From Gemmatimonadota bacterium (GTDB lineage: Bacteria > Gemmatimonadota > Gemmatimonadetes > Gemmatimonadales > GWC2-71-9): 64,000 nucleotides of DNA. The translations under genes were made by a program, and so were the position numbers. The stretch is taken from positions 56,810 to 120,809 of the forward strand of contig QHUB01000026.1 in the NCBI GenBank assembly GCA_003221035.1, in the 5' to 3' direction. The notes under the pieces are model-generated. The model saw nothing but the letters and a program-made list of their open reading frames with translations. It did no database searches and was not told the origin of the DNA. Shown in pieces: positions 1 through 10,710 of this stretch (position 1 is the stretch's first letter; the number at the start of each line of letters is the position of its first letter).

Positions 1-829
1 CCGCGAAGCGCCGTCCTTCGATCTCCTGGATGCCCAGGCTGTCGAGCGTCGGCGCGTGCACCGGCGCCAGCGTGTCTTCCACGAGGAGGTTCACCTCGGC
101 CGTGGCCTGGTCGATCGGAATCACGAACCGGCGCGTGCCGGCGGCCACCGTATACGCGTAGCTCACTTGCTTGGCAGGTCCGGGACCGATCGGCGCGAGC
201 ACGAGCACGCTGTCATTGCGGAATCGCATCGCTTCCGCCGAGATGTCGCCCTGGCCGCCGCGGAACTGACTCGTGCGCTCGGGCACGCGGCCCGCCCAGG
301 TCGGCTGAATGGAATCCCGGGCGACCCGCGTCGTTGCGCCACGATTCTCGAGCTCGAGGATCTCCAGGACCTCGCGCGTACCCTGGTCCGTCGCCCGTGC
401 GATCGTGGCCAATCGCCGCGTGATGGCGATCGGCGGACCGTCGGTCGTCGTGCGATAGGTCACGATGTCGTCGACATGCGCGATCGGGCGATCGCCGGCT
501 ACGAATGCGGACGAGACGTAGGCGATGCTGTCGAACCAGACGGTGACGACGTAGGCGCCCGTCGTATCGGGATGGCGCAGCTCGATGCGATAGCGCCCGC
601 GCGCGTCGCTGCGGACCGAATCGATCGGCCCCGCGCTCTCGCGCGACACATGATGCAGCACGACCATCGCCTTGGAGAGCGGGACGGTATCACCCCCACC
701 GCGCAGCACGCGGCCGCTCACGCTCACGGCTTGGGCAGAGAGCGCCGCCGGTGCGAAGCTGATGGAGATGATTGCGCAGGGGCGCAGCAGTGCTGCGCTT
801 CTACGGCGTAAACTTCCCGAAATCTTCAG
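1..829 (-). CDS. Secreted protein with carboxypeptidase-regulatory-like domain, C-terminal part outside window
   Basis: An open minus-strand frame runs from about 829 to the window edge with no stop; the first in-frame stop upstream is TGA at 854-856. The start has no ATG: a CTG at 829 is the only plausible start before a signal-peptide-like stretch (RRRSAALLRPCAIISISFAP then ALSAQA). The mature protein begins VSVSGRVLRGGGDTVPLSKA, which looks like the beta-sandwich of carboxypeptidase-regulatory-like (CarboxypepD_reg) domains seen in exported proteins. After it come beta-rich segments such as RFVIPIDQATAEVNLLVEDT. The start overlaps the end of the upstream nuclease gene, so it is probably the last-read gene of that operon. 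Function is unknown; an envelope or extracellular role is inferred from the signal peptide only. Confidence 0.6.
   Translation of the reverse strand, partial: MKISGSLRRRSAALLRPCAIISISFAPAALSAQAVSVSGRVLRGGGDTVPLSKAMVVLHHVSRESAGPIDSVRSDARGRYRIELRHPDTTGAYVVTVWFDSIAYVSSAFVAGDRPIAHVDDIVTYRTTTDGPPIAITRRLATIARATDQGTREVLEILELENRGATTRVARDSIQPTWAGRVPERTSQFRGGQGDISAEAMRFRNDSVLVLAPIGPGPAKQVSYAYTVAAGTRRFVIPIDQATAEVNLLVEDTLAPVHAPTLDSLGIQEIEGRRFA
776..804. repeat. Degenerate copy of the 28-bp palindromic repeat
   Basis: The arms GCGCAGCA and TGCTGCGC face each other across one base. The flanks resemble the perfect 28-bp palindrome at 35146-35173, with one extra central base and a few mismatches. It overlaps the stop codon of the nuclease gene and supplies the N-terminal codons of the downstream secreted protein. 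Relatedness to the mtaB palindrome is inferred by eye. Confidence 0.45.
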
Positions 830-1316
830 GATCGAGGTTCTGGAGGTATGACTTCAGCGTGTCGGCATCGAGCGGCGAGCTGCCGGCCGGACCCGCGCCG
901 GGTTGAACCGTGCCGTCGCTCGTATCCACCGAGGTCAGCTCGAGCAACGTCTCACTCGTCATGATCGGCGCCTTGAGACGCAGGGCCAGCGCGATCGAGT
1001 CCGACGGTCGTGCGTCGATCTGAATAATCGTGTCGCCGCGGTAGATGTGCAGCTCGGCGAAGTACGTGTTGTCCTTGACCTGCGTGATGATCACCTTGCG
1101 CAGCTCGGCGCCCAGGCCGACGATCACCTGCTTGAGCAGGTCATGCGTGAGCGGGCGGGAAAACTTCACGCCGGCGAGCTCCATCGCGATGGCGCTGGCT
1201 TCGGCCGGGCCGATCCAGATCGGCAAGACGCGCTGTCCGTCATTCTCCTGTAGAATCACGACCGGCGTATTGGTGGTGCGATCCAGCCCGAGGTGAGCTA
1301 CTCGAACCTGCAGCAT
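801..1316 (-). CDS. Bifunctional nuclease family protein (DUF151)
   Basis: A 171-residue protein of the DUF151/BFN family, starting MLQVRVAHLGLDRTTNTPVV. Family signatures are visible: VLPIWIGPAEASAIAMEL near residue 30 and RPSDSIALALRLKAPI about 70 residues later. BFN members in plants and bacteria have been reported to act on DNA and RNA; the bacterial role is poorly defined. ATG at 1316 is chosen because the domain begins there. A GTG at 1337 that overlaps the ahcY stop would add seven residues. It is the third gene after metK and ahcY, so it is probably co-transcribed with the SAM-cycle genes, though no functional link is evident. Confidence 0.88.
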   Translation of the reverse strand: MLQVRVAHLGLDRTTNTPVVILQENDGQRVLPIWIGPAEASAIAMELAGVKFSRPLTHDLLKQVIVGLGAELRKVIITQVKDNTYFAELHIYRGDTIIQIDARPSDSIALALRLKAPIMTSETLLELTSVDTSDGTVQPGAGPAGSSPLDADTLKSYLQNLDPEDFGKFTP

Positions 1317-1336
1317 GGCTCCCCCGGAACCGGCCA

Positions 1337-3908
<2,572 letters not shown>

Positions 3909-3920
3909 GTTCTTGAGTCC

Positions 3921-5735
3921 TTAAGTTTTCAAGCTACCGGAGCGCCGTCCGGCGGGCAACCGCGCGTCAGGATCGAGCAGCGTCAGATCCACCGCTTCCG
4001 CCAGTGCAAATCGCAAGATGTCGAGCGCGAGCTCCGCCGATCGCGCCGCGAGTGCCGCCTCCGCGGCCGCTCGCGCTTGCGCCGTGGTAACCTGGCGAAT
4101 CAGCCACTTGATCAATGGCAGAGCCGGCGGCGCGACGGACAGGGTTTCGTAGCCCAGGCCAAGCAAGAGGAATGCCGAAAGCGGCTCTGAGGCCATTTCG
4201 CCGCAGACGCTGGCGGGTTTGTTAGCGGCTCGTGCCGCTTCTGCCACTACCTTGAGCAGGCGCAAGACGCTCGGATCGTGCGGCGTGAACCGATCTGCCA
4301 GACGCGCGTTGCCGCGATCCACGACCAGGGTGTATTGGGTGAGATCGTTGGTGCCGACGCTGAGAAAGTCGCTCACCTCCGCCAGACGATCCGCGAGCAC
4401 CGCGGCCGCCGGCGTTTCGACCATCACGCCGAGCGGCACCGATTTCGCCGCGGGGATGCCGGCCTGTTCGAGACGCACGGCCTCTTCCTGCATCATCTCC
4501 CGCGTGCGCTCCACTTCGTCCAGGCGGGTGACGAGCGGAATCATCAATTGGATATCTGCGGTGGCAGCGGCGCGCAGCACGGCGCGAATCTGCGTGCGAA
4601 ACATCGCGGGCTCGTCGAGGCAGACTCGGATCGCGCGCCAACCCAGGAACGGATTCGCTTCCACAGGACCGCGGAACGGCGCGGGAAATTTGTCGCCGCC
4701 CAGATCGTACGTGCGCACGACCACCGGATAGCCGGCAAACGCCTCACCGATGCGCCGGAAATACGTCGTCTGCGTCTCCTCATCGGGGAGCTCGCTGTGA
4801 CCCGTGATGAGAAACTCGGTGCGCAAGAGTCCCACACCTTCGGCGCCGTGCGCCTTGGCGTACTCGAGCTCGTCGGGAAGATCGACGTTGCCGCGCAGCG
4901 CGATCTTCACGCCGTCCACCGTGACCGACGGCTGCGCGACGGCTTCCTCGAGCCGCGTGGCGAGCTCGCGCCGCCGCCTGTCGGTCCGCTCGGCCTCCTC
5001 GATTTCGGCCGGCGTCGGATCGAGCAGCACGGTGCCGCGCGTGCCGTCCAGAATCGCCGTCGTGCCGGGCCGAATCCGCGCCACCGCGCCCCGCACCCCA
5101 AAGATCGCGGGAATGCCGATCGAGTGGGCGAGAATCGCCGCGTGCGACGTGCGCGTCCCCTCTTCACTGATGAGGCCGACGATCTGATCGCGATCGAGCT
5201 GCACCGTCAGGCCAGGCGACAGCTCGCGGGCGACCAGAATCGACGGCTCCGACAAGCTCTCCCACACGTCGGACACGCCGCGCTTGTGCATGAGATGCTG
5301 GATGACGCGGATGGCGACGCCGGTCAGATCGGCGAGCCGCTCCTTGAGCAACGGATTGCCCGCCGCGGTCCAGAGATCGCGCACTTCCAGGGTCTTGAAC
5401 TCGAAGGCTTTCTCGGCGGTCAGATGATTCTCGCGAATCAGCTCTTCGACGCCGCCGATGAAGTCTTTGTCTTCGAGCATGAGGAGCTGCGCATCGAAGA
5501 TGCGCGCTTCATCCACGCCGGCGCGGTCCTCGGCGCGGGCCCGCAACTCGCTGAGCTGCTTCCGCACGTCCTTCAGCGCGGCCCGCAGCCGCCGCACTTC
5601 CTTTTCGACCTGGGTGCGGGGCACGACGCGATGCGGAACTTCGGGCAACGCCCACCGGACCGTCACGGTCGGCCCCATGGCGATGCCCGGCGAGACGCCG
5701 ATGCCTTTCAGCAGGCGGTCGGCTGGCGGATTCAC
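3921..5735 (-). CDS. ptsI: PTS enzyme I (phosphoenolpyruvate-protein phosphotransferase)
   Basis: A 604-residue cytosolic enzyme that takes phosphate from PEP and passes it to HPr. It has an N-terminal PEP-utilising domain (KGIGVSPGIAMGP), a phospho-histidine site EEGTRTSHAAIL with His at about 198, and a C-terminal PEP-binding barrel with LLRTEFL, VGTNDLTQYTLVVDRGN and the active cysteine in SVCGEMASEP. Translation starts at GTG 5735, overlapping the ptsH stop as GTGA, so the two are coupled. The C-terminus extends slightly past the family's usual end. It is the last PTS gene of a full relay in one operon. Confidence 0.97.
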   Translation of the reverse strand: MNPPADRLLKGIGVSPGIAMGPTVTVRWALPEVPHRVVPRTQVEKEVRRLRAALKDVRKQLSELRARAEDRAGVDEARIFDAQLLMLEDKDFIGGVEELIRENHLTAEKAFEFKTLEVRDLWTAAGNPLLKERLADLTGVAIRVIQHLMHKRGVSDVWESLSEPSILVARELSPGLTVQLDRDQIVGLISEEGTRTSHAAILAHSIGIPAIFGVRGAVARIRPGTTAILDGTRGTVLLDPTPAEIEEAERTDRRRRELATRLEEAVAQPSVTVDGVKIALRGNVDLPDELEYAKAHGAEGVGLLRTEFLITGHSELPDEETQTTYFRRIGEAFAGYPVVVRTYDLGGDKFPAPFRGPVEANPFLGWRAIRVCLDEPAMFRTQIRAVLRAAATADIQLMIPLVTRLDEVERTREMMQEEAVRLEQAGIPAAKSVPLGVMVETPAAAVLADRLAEVSDFLSVGTNDLTQYTLVVDRGNARLADRFTPHDPSVLRLLKVVAEAARAANKPASVCGEMASEPLSAFLLLGLGYETLSVAPPALPLIKWLIRQVTTAQARAAAEAALAARSAELALDILRFALAEAVDLTLLDPDARLPAGRRSGSLKT

Positions 5736-6031
5736 GCGCCGTCCTTCTGCGGCTTCAGGTGCATTTCGTGGAACCCGGCGGCCACGAGCTCGAGCAGCGC
5801 CGCCATCGCCTGCTCGGCGTCATCGCCCTCGCACCTGATGCGAATCGACGAGCCGCATTCCGCGGCCAGGGTCATCATGCCGAGGATACTCTTGCCGTTG
5901 ACGACGGCGCCGTCCTTGTGCACCTCAACGGACGACTTGAACTTGTTCGCCACTTTCACGAACTCCGCCCCCGGCCGCACGTGCATGCCGAGCGGATTCA
6001 CGATGCGCGCGTCGCGCTCGACTAGGGCCAC
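5732..6031 (-). CDS. ptsH: Phosphocarrier protein HPr
   Basis: A small PTS carrier of 99 residues when started at GTG 6031, the last start before the conserved fold (ALVERDARIVNPLGMHVRPG). The catalytic histidine is His17 in GMHVRPGAEF. A regulatory serine is present (Ser48 in NGKSILGMM), matching the HprK target Ser46 of Firmicutes. An encoded HprK a few genes upstream makes serine phosphorylation likely. A longer open frame from 6436 would add a basic, arginine-rich leader with no HPr similarity and is rejected. The gene overlaps the EIID end by 10 bases. Confidence 0.95.
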   Translation of the reverse strand: MALVERDARIVNPLGMHVRPGAEFVKVANKFKSSVEVHKDGAVVNGKSILGMMTLAAECGSSIRIRCEGDDAEQAMAALLELVAAGFHEMHLKPQKDGA

Positions 6032-6774
6032 AGGACCCCCGCGACCAGCGCCAGCGCCGCCACCGCGAGTGAGAGCCGCAGTCCATTGACGCGATCGCCG
6101 CGGAGGCGCAGCAGGATGAAGCTCAGCGCGGCCACAATCGCGAGGGCGATTCGGGCCCACGCGTCGAACGGCCCTGACAGAAAGGCTGCCGTCAGCGGCA
6201 AGGCAGCGCCGACCGCGAATGCCATCGCGGGACCGAGGACCGCGCCGGCCTTCTGCAGCATCGGATGGTGCAGCGCGACGGAGACGCGCGTGCCGTGGGT
6301 CCAGCCGGCTTTCAGCGCCCACCAGCGCAGCGCGACGTGGCCGATGTTGTAGACACAGAGGAATGCCGCCACCGCGATCCATCCGGCGCCGAGCGCGATG
6401 GCAGCCATCGTCAGTCCCGAAAGGAATGGGAGCCACCCGGCCCAGACCAATCGGTCACCCAGAGACCCCAGCGGCCCGCAGAGCGCTTCGCGCAGGCGCT
6501 CGATCTGATCCGGTGACGCGCCGTCGTGCTCGGCGCGCGCGGCCGCGCCGATCGCCAGCCCGGCCAGGTATGGATGGGCATTGAAGAAATGCCCGCCGCG
6601 CGCCACCGCCGGGCCATACCTCGTCGCGTCGAGATCGCGGAGCAGCGGCTCCTCGGCGACGCCGACACCGACGCCGAGCATCCGCTCGTAATTGTACGAG
6701 CCCTGCACCGCGAACAAGCGGAGCAACGCGCGCGCGAGCGCCCCTTTTCCTCGGGCGCCGTTCACCGCAGCCAT
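6022..6774 (-). CDS. PTS mannose/fructose/sorbose family EIID component
   Basis: A membrane subunit of about 250 residues of the mannose-class PTS permease, recognised by the N-terminal region ALLRLFAVQGSYNYERMLG and AHPYLAGLAIGAAARAE. Hydrophobic segments such as WLPFLSGLTMAAIALGAGWI and GAVLGPAMAFAVGAALPLTA follow. EIID pairs with EIIC to form the channel and carries no phosphorylation site. ATG at 6774 is chosen over an upstream ATG at 6816 because it sits at the usual family start and just inside the end of EIIC. It is somewhat short for EIID, which is typically nearer 280 residues. The transported sugar cannot be told from sequence. Confidence 0.9.
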   Translation of the reverse strand: MAAVNGARGKGALARALLRLFAVQGSYNYERMLGVGVGVAEEPLLRDLDATRYGPAVARGGHFFNAHPYLAGLAIGAAARAEHDGASPDQIERLREALCGPLGSLGDRLVWAGWLPFLSGLTMAAIALGAGWIAVAAFLCVYNIGHVALRWWALKAGWTHGTRVSVALHHPMLQKAGAVLGPAMAFAVGAALPLTAAFLSGPFDAWARIALAIVAALSFILLRLRGDRVNGLRLSLAVAALALVAGVLWP

Positions 6775-7448
6775 AGTGTCGCCACCAGGCCGCCGCCAAG
6801 CCCGGCGGCAAACCACGCGAGGTTGGGACCGCGACCCACGAGGCGCAGCGTCCCTGCCGCGCCGGCCGCGAGCGCGGTCGCCACCGCGGCGACCGCGAGG
6901 ATCACGGCGCCGCGGACGGTGAGCGCGTTCGCGAGGAGCGGGCGAGCCAGCCAGGCGAGGACGAGCCCGACCATCGTCACCAGCGCCGCGCGCACTGCGT
7001 CGCGCAGCAGTCCGCCAACATGGACGCGGACCAGTGCGCCCGGATCTCCCGATTCGAGCTGCGCCGCGGCGGCGTGGACGATCCGCGAATTGATGCGCCG
7101 CAGCAGATTGATCGTCAGGCCGCCGGTCAGGCCGGTCACCAGGCCCACGAGCGCGCCGAGGCCCAGGCCGAGCACGCCGGCGGACGCGTGCGCCGTCGCA
7201 ACGGCCGCGACGGTCGCGGGTCCGTACTCGGGGTAGCGCACCGCGCCGACCGGCAGGATGTCGTACTGGAGCAGCTCGAACACGATCCCGAGCTTGAGGC
7301 CGGTCGGGATGTCGCCGAGGATCGCGCCGGCCACGGTCCCGGCAACGAGCGGCCGCGCGATCATCATCTGCGGCAGGCTCACCAGATCCACGCCGACGAA
7401 CGTGCCCCAGACGACGAGAGCGAGCAGCACTTCGACGGGGAGGATCAC
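6762..7448 (-). CDS. PTS mannose/fructose/sorbose family EIIC component
   Basis: A 228-residue integral membrane protein and partner of EIID. It is mostly hydrophobic, with the family-like motifs GTFVGVDLVSLPQMMIARPL at the N-terminus and GLKLGIVFELLQYDILPVGA at about residue 50. The start at 7448 overlaps the EIIB stop by 4 bases (ATGA). Placed between EIIB and EIID, it completes a four-gene EII complex. Weak conservation among EIIC proteins leaves the substrate open. Confidence 0.9.
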   Translation of the reverse strand: MILPVEVLLALVVWGTFVGVDLVSLPQMMIARPLVAGTVAGAILGDIPTGLKLGIVFELLQYDILPVGAVRYPEYGPATVAAVATAHASAGVLGLGLGALVGLVTGLTGGLTINLLRRINSRIVHAAAAQLESGDPGALVRVHVGGLLRDAVRAALVTMVGLVLAWLARPLLANALTVRGAVILAVAAVATALAAGAAGTLRLVGRGPNLAWFAAGLGGGLVATLWLR

Positions 7449-7918
7449 GTGAACTCTCCGATGGGAACCGCCCGCGCGGTGGGGACGTCCTGCGCCGTGA
7501 CCTCGACGCCGCGAGCGGCGAGCTCGCGCAGCTTGCTCGCCTCTTCGTCCGTCAGGTACACGAACCGGAGCCGCTCCGTGCGGCCCGCGCGGTGGTGGAC
7601 GCCGCCCACGTTGAAGCGCTTGACCTGCGGCACCCGCGCGGCGAGCGCGACGGCGGTCTCGACGTCGCCAACGAGCAGAATTCCGACCCGCGCATCGGCT
7701 TCCCAGTCGGAGAACTGCGCAGCGGCCTGCTCCACCGATGCAAAGATCACCTCGATCTGCGGGGACACACCCATGCGATAGAGGTCCTGCTCCCAGTCAC
7801 TGCTCGAGACCTCGTCATCGACCAGTACGATGAACGAGCAGTTGAGCGGCTGCCCCCAGCCCACGACCACCTGACCGTGAATCAGCCGGTCATCGATGCG
7901 GTACAGCGCGAGCGTCAT
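7445..7918 (-). CDS. PTS mannose-class EIIB component
   Basis: A cytosolic 157-residue subunit that receives phosphate from EIIA on a histidine and hands it to the sugar. The signature ALYRIDDRLIHGQVVVGWG places the phospho-histidine at His14. ATG at 7918 overlaps the EIIA stop as ATGA. A longer frame to 8176 would run through the EIIA gene and is not real. In mannose-class systems EIIA and EIIB are often fused; here they are separate genes, as in several Gram-negative regulatory PTS clusters. Confidence 0.95.
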   Translation of the reverse strand: MTLALYRIDDRLIHGQVVVGWGQPLNCSFIVLVDDEVSSSDWEQDLYRMGVSPQIEVIFASVEQAAAQFSDWEADARVGILLVGDVETAVALAARVPQVKRFNVGGVHHRAGRTERLRFVYLTDEEASKLRELAARGVEVTAQDVPTARAVPIGEFT

Positions 7919-8292
7919 GCGGTGACGCGGATGGCCTTGGCACCGGCGTCGACCGCACGGCGAGCGGCGTCCGCAGGAGCGACGTCCCGGTGGAAGACGA
8001 AATCGAGCAGCATCGCCAGATTGACCCCGGTGACGACCGCGATCTCCGCGCCGCCTTGCTTGGCATAGCGCGCGGAGCTGGTGAAACACGAGCCGCCGGG
8101 CAGGTCCACGAACAACACCGCCGGTCCGGGTCCCACCGCCTCGCGCAGCCGCTCGCCCAGTGCCTCGGTGCCGCACCCTTCGTTGGATATCGGCGTGAGC
8201 GCATCGTCGATCCCGGTGATCGCTTTGACCGCCGCGACGAGCGCCTGCGCGACCGCGGCGTGCGACACGATGACGCCGCGCAGCTCACTCAT
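7915..8292 (-). CDS. PTS mannose-class EIIA component
   Basis: A 125-residue cytosolic protein of the EIIA-Man fold. The predicted phosphorylation site is His11 in GVIVSHAAVAQALV, and AVLFVDLPGGSCFTSSARYA matches the conserved middle strand and loop. It accepts phosphate from HPr and donates to EIIB. It begins inside the end of hprK, overlapping by 8 bases, so kinase and EIIA levels are probably tied. The neighbouring genes contain no sugar catabolic enzyme. Confidence 0.94.
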   Translation of the reverse strand: MSELRGVIVSHAAVAQALVAAVKAITGIDDALTPISNEGCGTEALGERLREAVGPGPAVLFVDLPGGSCFTSSARYAKQGGAEIAVVTGVNLAMLLDFVFHRDVAPADAARRAVDAGAKAIRVTA

Positions 8293-9259
8293 AGTCTTCC
8301 TCGAGATAGTGCTGCAACCCGCCCTTCTCGCGCATCCGCCGGATGAGCCGCTCGTTGAACGCGTTCGCGGAATCGACGCCGCTGTACCGCAGCAGGTGAT
8401 TCATCGCCACGACTTCGCAAATCACCGTCAGATTCTTGCCGGGATTCAACGGCACCGTGACCAGCGGCAGCTCGATGTCGAGCAGCTCGGTGCGCTGCTG
8501 ATCCAGGCCGGTGCGGTCGTATTCGCGGGTATTGTCCCAGTCTTCGAGCTGCACCACCACTTCGATCCGCTTCTGCTGGCGCACCGACCGGATGCCGAAG
8601 AGCGCGTTGATGTCGATCAGGCCGACGCCGCGGATTTCCATGTAGTGGCGCGAGATCTCGTGGCCGCGCCCGATCAGGACGTCGTTGCCGCGGCGCGTGA
8701 TGTGCACGACGTCGTCCGCGACGAGCCGGTGGCCGCGCTCGACCAGATCGAGCACGCACTCGCTCTTTCCGATCCCGGAGCGCCCGCGAAACAACAAACC
8801 GACGCCGAAGACGTCGGCGAGCGAGCCGTGGACGGTGGTGCGCGGCGCGAACGCATCGTCGAGGAATGGCTTCAGCCGGCGGTAGAATTCCGCCGTCTTG
8901 AGCCGCGTGCGGATGACCGAGATGCCACGGTCGCGCGCCAGGACGAGCAGCTCCTGTGGAGCCTCCTGTCCTTTGGTGATGATGACGCACGGCAGCTCGT
9001 AGGACAGGAACGTCTGGATCGACCTGGCGCGCGCCTTGTCGTCCAGCGACGCGAGGTAGGTGATCTCGGTTTCGCCCAGGATGTGGATGCGATCCGTGCC
9101 GAGGAAGCGCGCGGTGTACCCGGCCAGCACGAGGCCGGGACTCGACGCCTCCGGCGAGCGAATCTCCCGCTCGAGCCCAACCTCGGCGGTCAGCACCTCG
9201 AGTTGCAGCGGATCGCCCTTGCGGGCGAGCAGGTCGCCAACCTTGAGCGGGGTGGTCAC
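8285..9259 (-). CDS. hprK: HPr kinase/phosphorylase
   Basis: A 324-residue bifunctional enzyme that phosphorylates and dephosphorylates the regulatory serine of HPr. It has an N-terminal HprK domain and a C-terminal kinase domain with His in TVHGSLADVFGVG at about 142-154, the P-loop GRSGIGKSE at 158-166, LVADD, and the HprK signature EIRGVGLIDI. It starts at 9259 inside the hpf stop (ATGA). Presence of both HprK and a Ser-containing HPr implies a nutrient-sensing role in addition to sugar uptake. Confidence 0.96.
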   Translation of the reverse strand: MTTPLKVGDLLARKGDPLQLEVLTAEVGLEREIRSPEASSPGLVLAGYTARFLGTDRIHILGETEITYLASLDDKARARSIQTFLSYELPCVIITKGQEAPQELLVLARDRGISVIRTRLKTAEFYRRLKPFLDDAFAPRTTVHGSLADVFGVGLLFRGRSGIGKSECVLDLVERGHRLVADDVVHITRRGNDVLIGRGHEISRHYMEIRGVGLIDINALFGIRSVRQQKRIEVVVQLEDWDNTREYDRTGLDQQRTELLDIELPLVTVPLNPGKNLTVICEVVAMNHLLRYSGVDSANAFNERLIRRMREKGGLQHYLEEDYE

Positions 9260-9582
9260 TGACTCTCGGCCACCCCGGAACGCCGCGTGCGGCGGCGTGG
9301 CTTCACGGTCTCTTTTTCATCGAGCAATTGGCGCTTCAGGCGCGCGATCGCGGCATCGAGCGCGGAGCGGCTGTCTGCCGCCTGCGACTTCGCGATGTGG
9401 ACCCGCCCGCGCGGCGCGTGGACCTCGATCTCGACTCCCGCCTCGCCGTGGTCTTCGGTAAACGTGACCTGCGCGTGATGCGGCCGGCGGACGAGCCTGA
9501 CGACTTTCTCCACCAGCTCGCGGGTGTGCGCGCGCAGATCGTCATCGATGTCGGTGTGACGGGCGGTGATCGTGATGCGCAT
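9256..9582 (-). CDS. hpf: Ribosome hibernation-promoting factor, short form
   Basis: A 108-residue HPF/YfiA-family protein, starting MRITITARHTDIDDDLRAHT. It binds the 30S subunit and helps silence ribosomes under starvation. The length is that of the short HPF; the C-terminal dimerisation domain of long HPF is absent, replaced by a basic tail KPRRRTRRS. An AGGAAG ribosome binding site precedes ATG 9582. Location immediately upstream of hprK and the PTS relay resembles the hpf-PTS neighbourhood known beside rpoN in Proteobacteria, but no rpoN is in the window. Confidence 0.93.
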   Translation of the reverse strand: MRITITARHTDIDDDLRAHTRELVEKVVRLVRRPHHAQVTFTEDHGEAGVEIEVHAPRGRVHIAKSQAADSRSALDAAIARLKRQLLDEKETVKPRRRTRRSGVAESQ

Positions 9583-9585
9583 GCG

Positions 9586-10710
9586 TCAGCTCTTCCTTTC
9601 TCGTTCGGCAATAGTGTGCTCGATGTGCGCGAGCGTCGCGCGCGCGGCGGCCTCCCAGGACAATCCTTCGGCGAACCGCCGCGCTGCCGTGCCGAGGCGC
9701 TCGACGAGCCCGGCGTCGGCGGCCAGCGCGAGCATGCGATTCGCGAGCGCGTCCGTGTCGCCGTGCGGCACCAGATAGCCGGTCACGCCATGCTGGACGG
9801 ATTCTCGCAACCCCGGACTGTCCGACGCGATCGCCGGAGTGCCGCTCGCGGCCGCCTCGACGTTCGTGATCCCCCAGCCCTCCTTCGGGCTCGGGAATAC
9901 GACTGCCCATGCCTGCCGCAGCAAGCGCTGCTTTTCCGCTTCCGCCACGAAGCCCAGAAAGCGGACCGCATTCTCCAGGCCGAGTGCTCTCGTCAATCGC
10001 TCCAGGCGCGGCCGATCGTCGCCCTGCCCGCAGATGTCGAGCGTAATGTCGGCGCGCGCCTGCCGCGCGGTGGCCAATGCCCGCAGCGCAAACTCCACTC
10101 CTTTATAACGCTTCAATCGGCCCAGGTACAGAAACGCGGGATGCGGGGCGCGCGGAGTCGCGGGATCGGGGCGATACACGCGCGAGTCCACACCCGGATG
10201 AATAACCATCACACGCTCGTTTGGTATCCCGCGCCGGACCAGATCGTCCCGCGTGCTCTCGGAAATCGCGTGAAACGCGGCCTTCCTGTATACCCAGGGA
10301 ATGGGCAACTCGGCCGCCCACACGATGCTCGCCGTCGGGACGCTGGCCTCGGCAAATGCGGTCGTCCCAAACAGATGTGGCACGATCGCGACGAACGGCA
10401 GCCGTGTCAGGGTCGGCAGAAAGAGCGGGAGTTTATTGATGTCTTCGATCACCACATCCAATGATTGCGCGCGCAACACGCGGCGCACCGCGCTGCGAGC
10501 ATGCAGCGCAAAGCTGTGCCGCCCGGCTATGCGCGTCACTCGCATCCCATCGACGTGTGTCTCGGGCACACCGCGCGGCCAGCCGCTTGCGATCAGATGG
10601 ACCTCATGGCCCCACCCGGCGATGCGGCCGAACAACTCGTGCAGATGGATCTCGGCGCCACCGGCCTGTGGATTCTCCCGGTCGTTCCAGTTGACCAGCA
10701 GGATCCTCAC
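9586..10710 (-). CDS. Glycosyltransferase family 4 (GT-B fold)
   Basis: A 374-residue glycosyltransferase when started at GTG 10710, just before MRILLVNWNDRENPQAGGAE, a typical GT4 N-terminus with the GGAE acceptor loop. The C-terminal nucleotide-sugar site is visible in FLYLGRLKRYKGVEFALRAL and FPSPKEGWGITNVEAAASGT, containing the E-x7-E pattern. GTG 10710 overlaps the nusB stop (GTGA). Donor and acceptor cannot be predicted; a role in surface polysaccharide or glycolipid is likely. It lies between nusB and hpf, a mixed housekeeping operon. Confidence 0.88.
   Translation of the reverse strand: MRILLVNWNDRENPQAGGAEIHLHELFGRIAGWGHEVHLIASGWPRGVPETHVDGMRVTRIAGRHSFALHARSAVRRVLRAQSLDVVIEDINKLPLFLPTLTRLPFVAIVPHLFGTTAFAEASVPTASIVWAAELPIPWVYRKAAFHAISESTRDDLVRRGIPNERVMVIHPGVDSRVYRPDPATPRAPHPAFLYLGRLKRYKGVEFALRALATARQARADITLDICGQGDDRPRLERLTRALGLENAVRFLGFVAEAEKQRLLRQAWAVVFPSPKEGWGITNVEAAASGTPAIASDSPGLRESVQHGVTGYLVPHGDTDALANRMLALAADAGLVERLGTAARRFAEGLSWEAAARATLAHIEHTIAERERKS

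Noticed and set aside
56..811. Plus-strand open frame of 251 codons at the left edge
   Set aside because: Composition is shadow-like; the opposite strand carries a continuous frame with a signal peptide and beta-sandwich domain.
3909..3920. SAM riboswitch ahead of metK
   Set aside because: Only 12 bases separate ptsI and metK, enough for a ribosome binding site alone.
4278..6089. Plus-strand open frame of 603 codons
   Set aside because: Antisense to ptsI and ptsH, with no domain and shadow-like composition.
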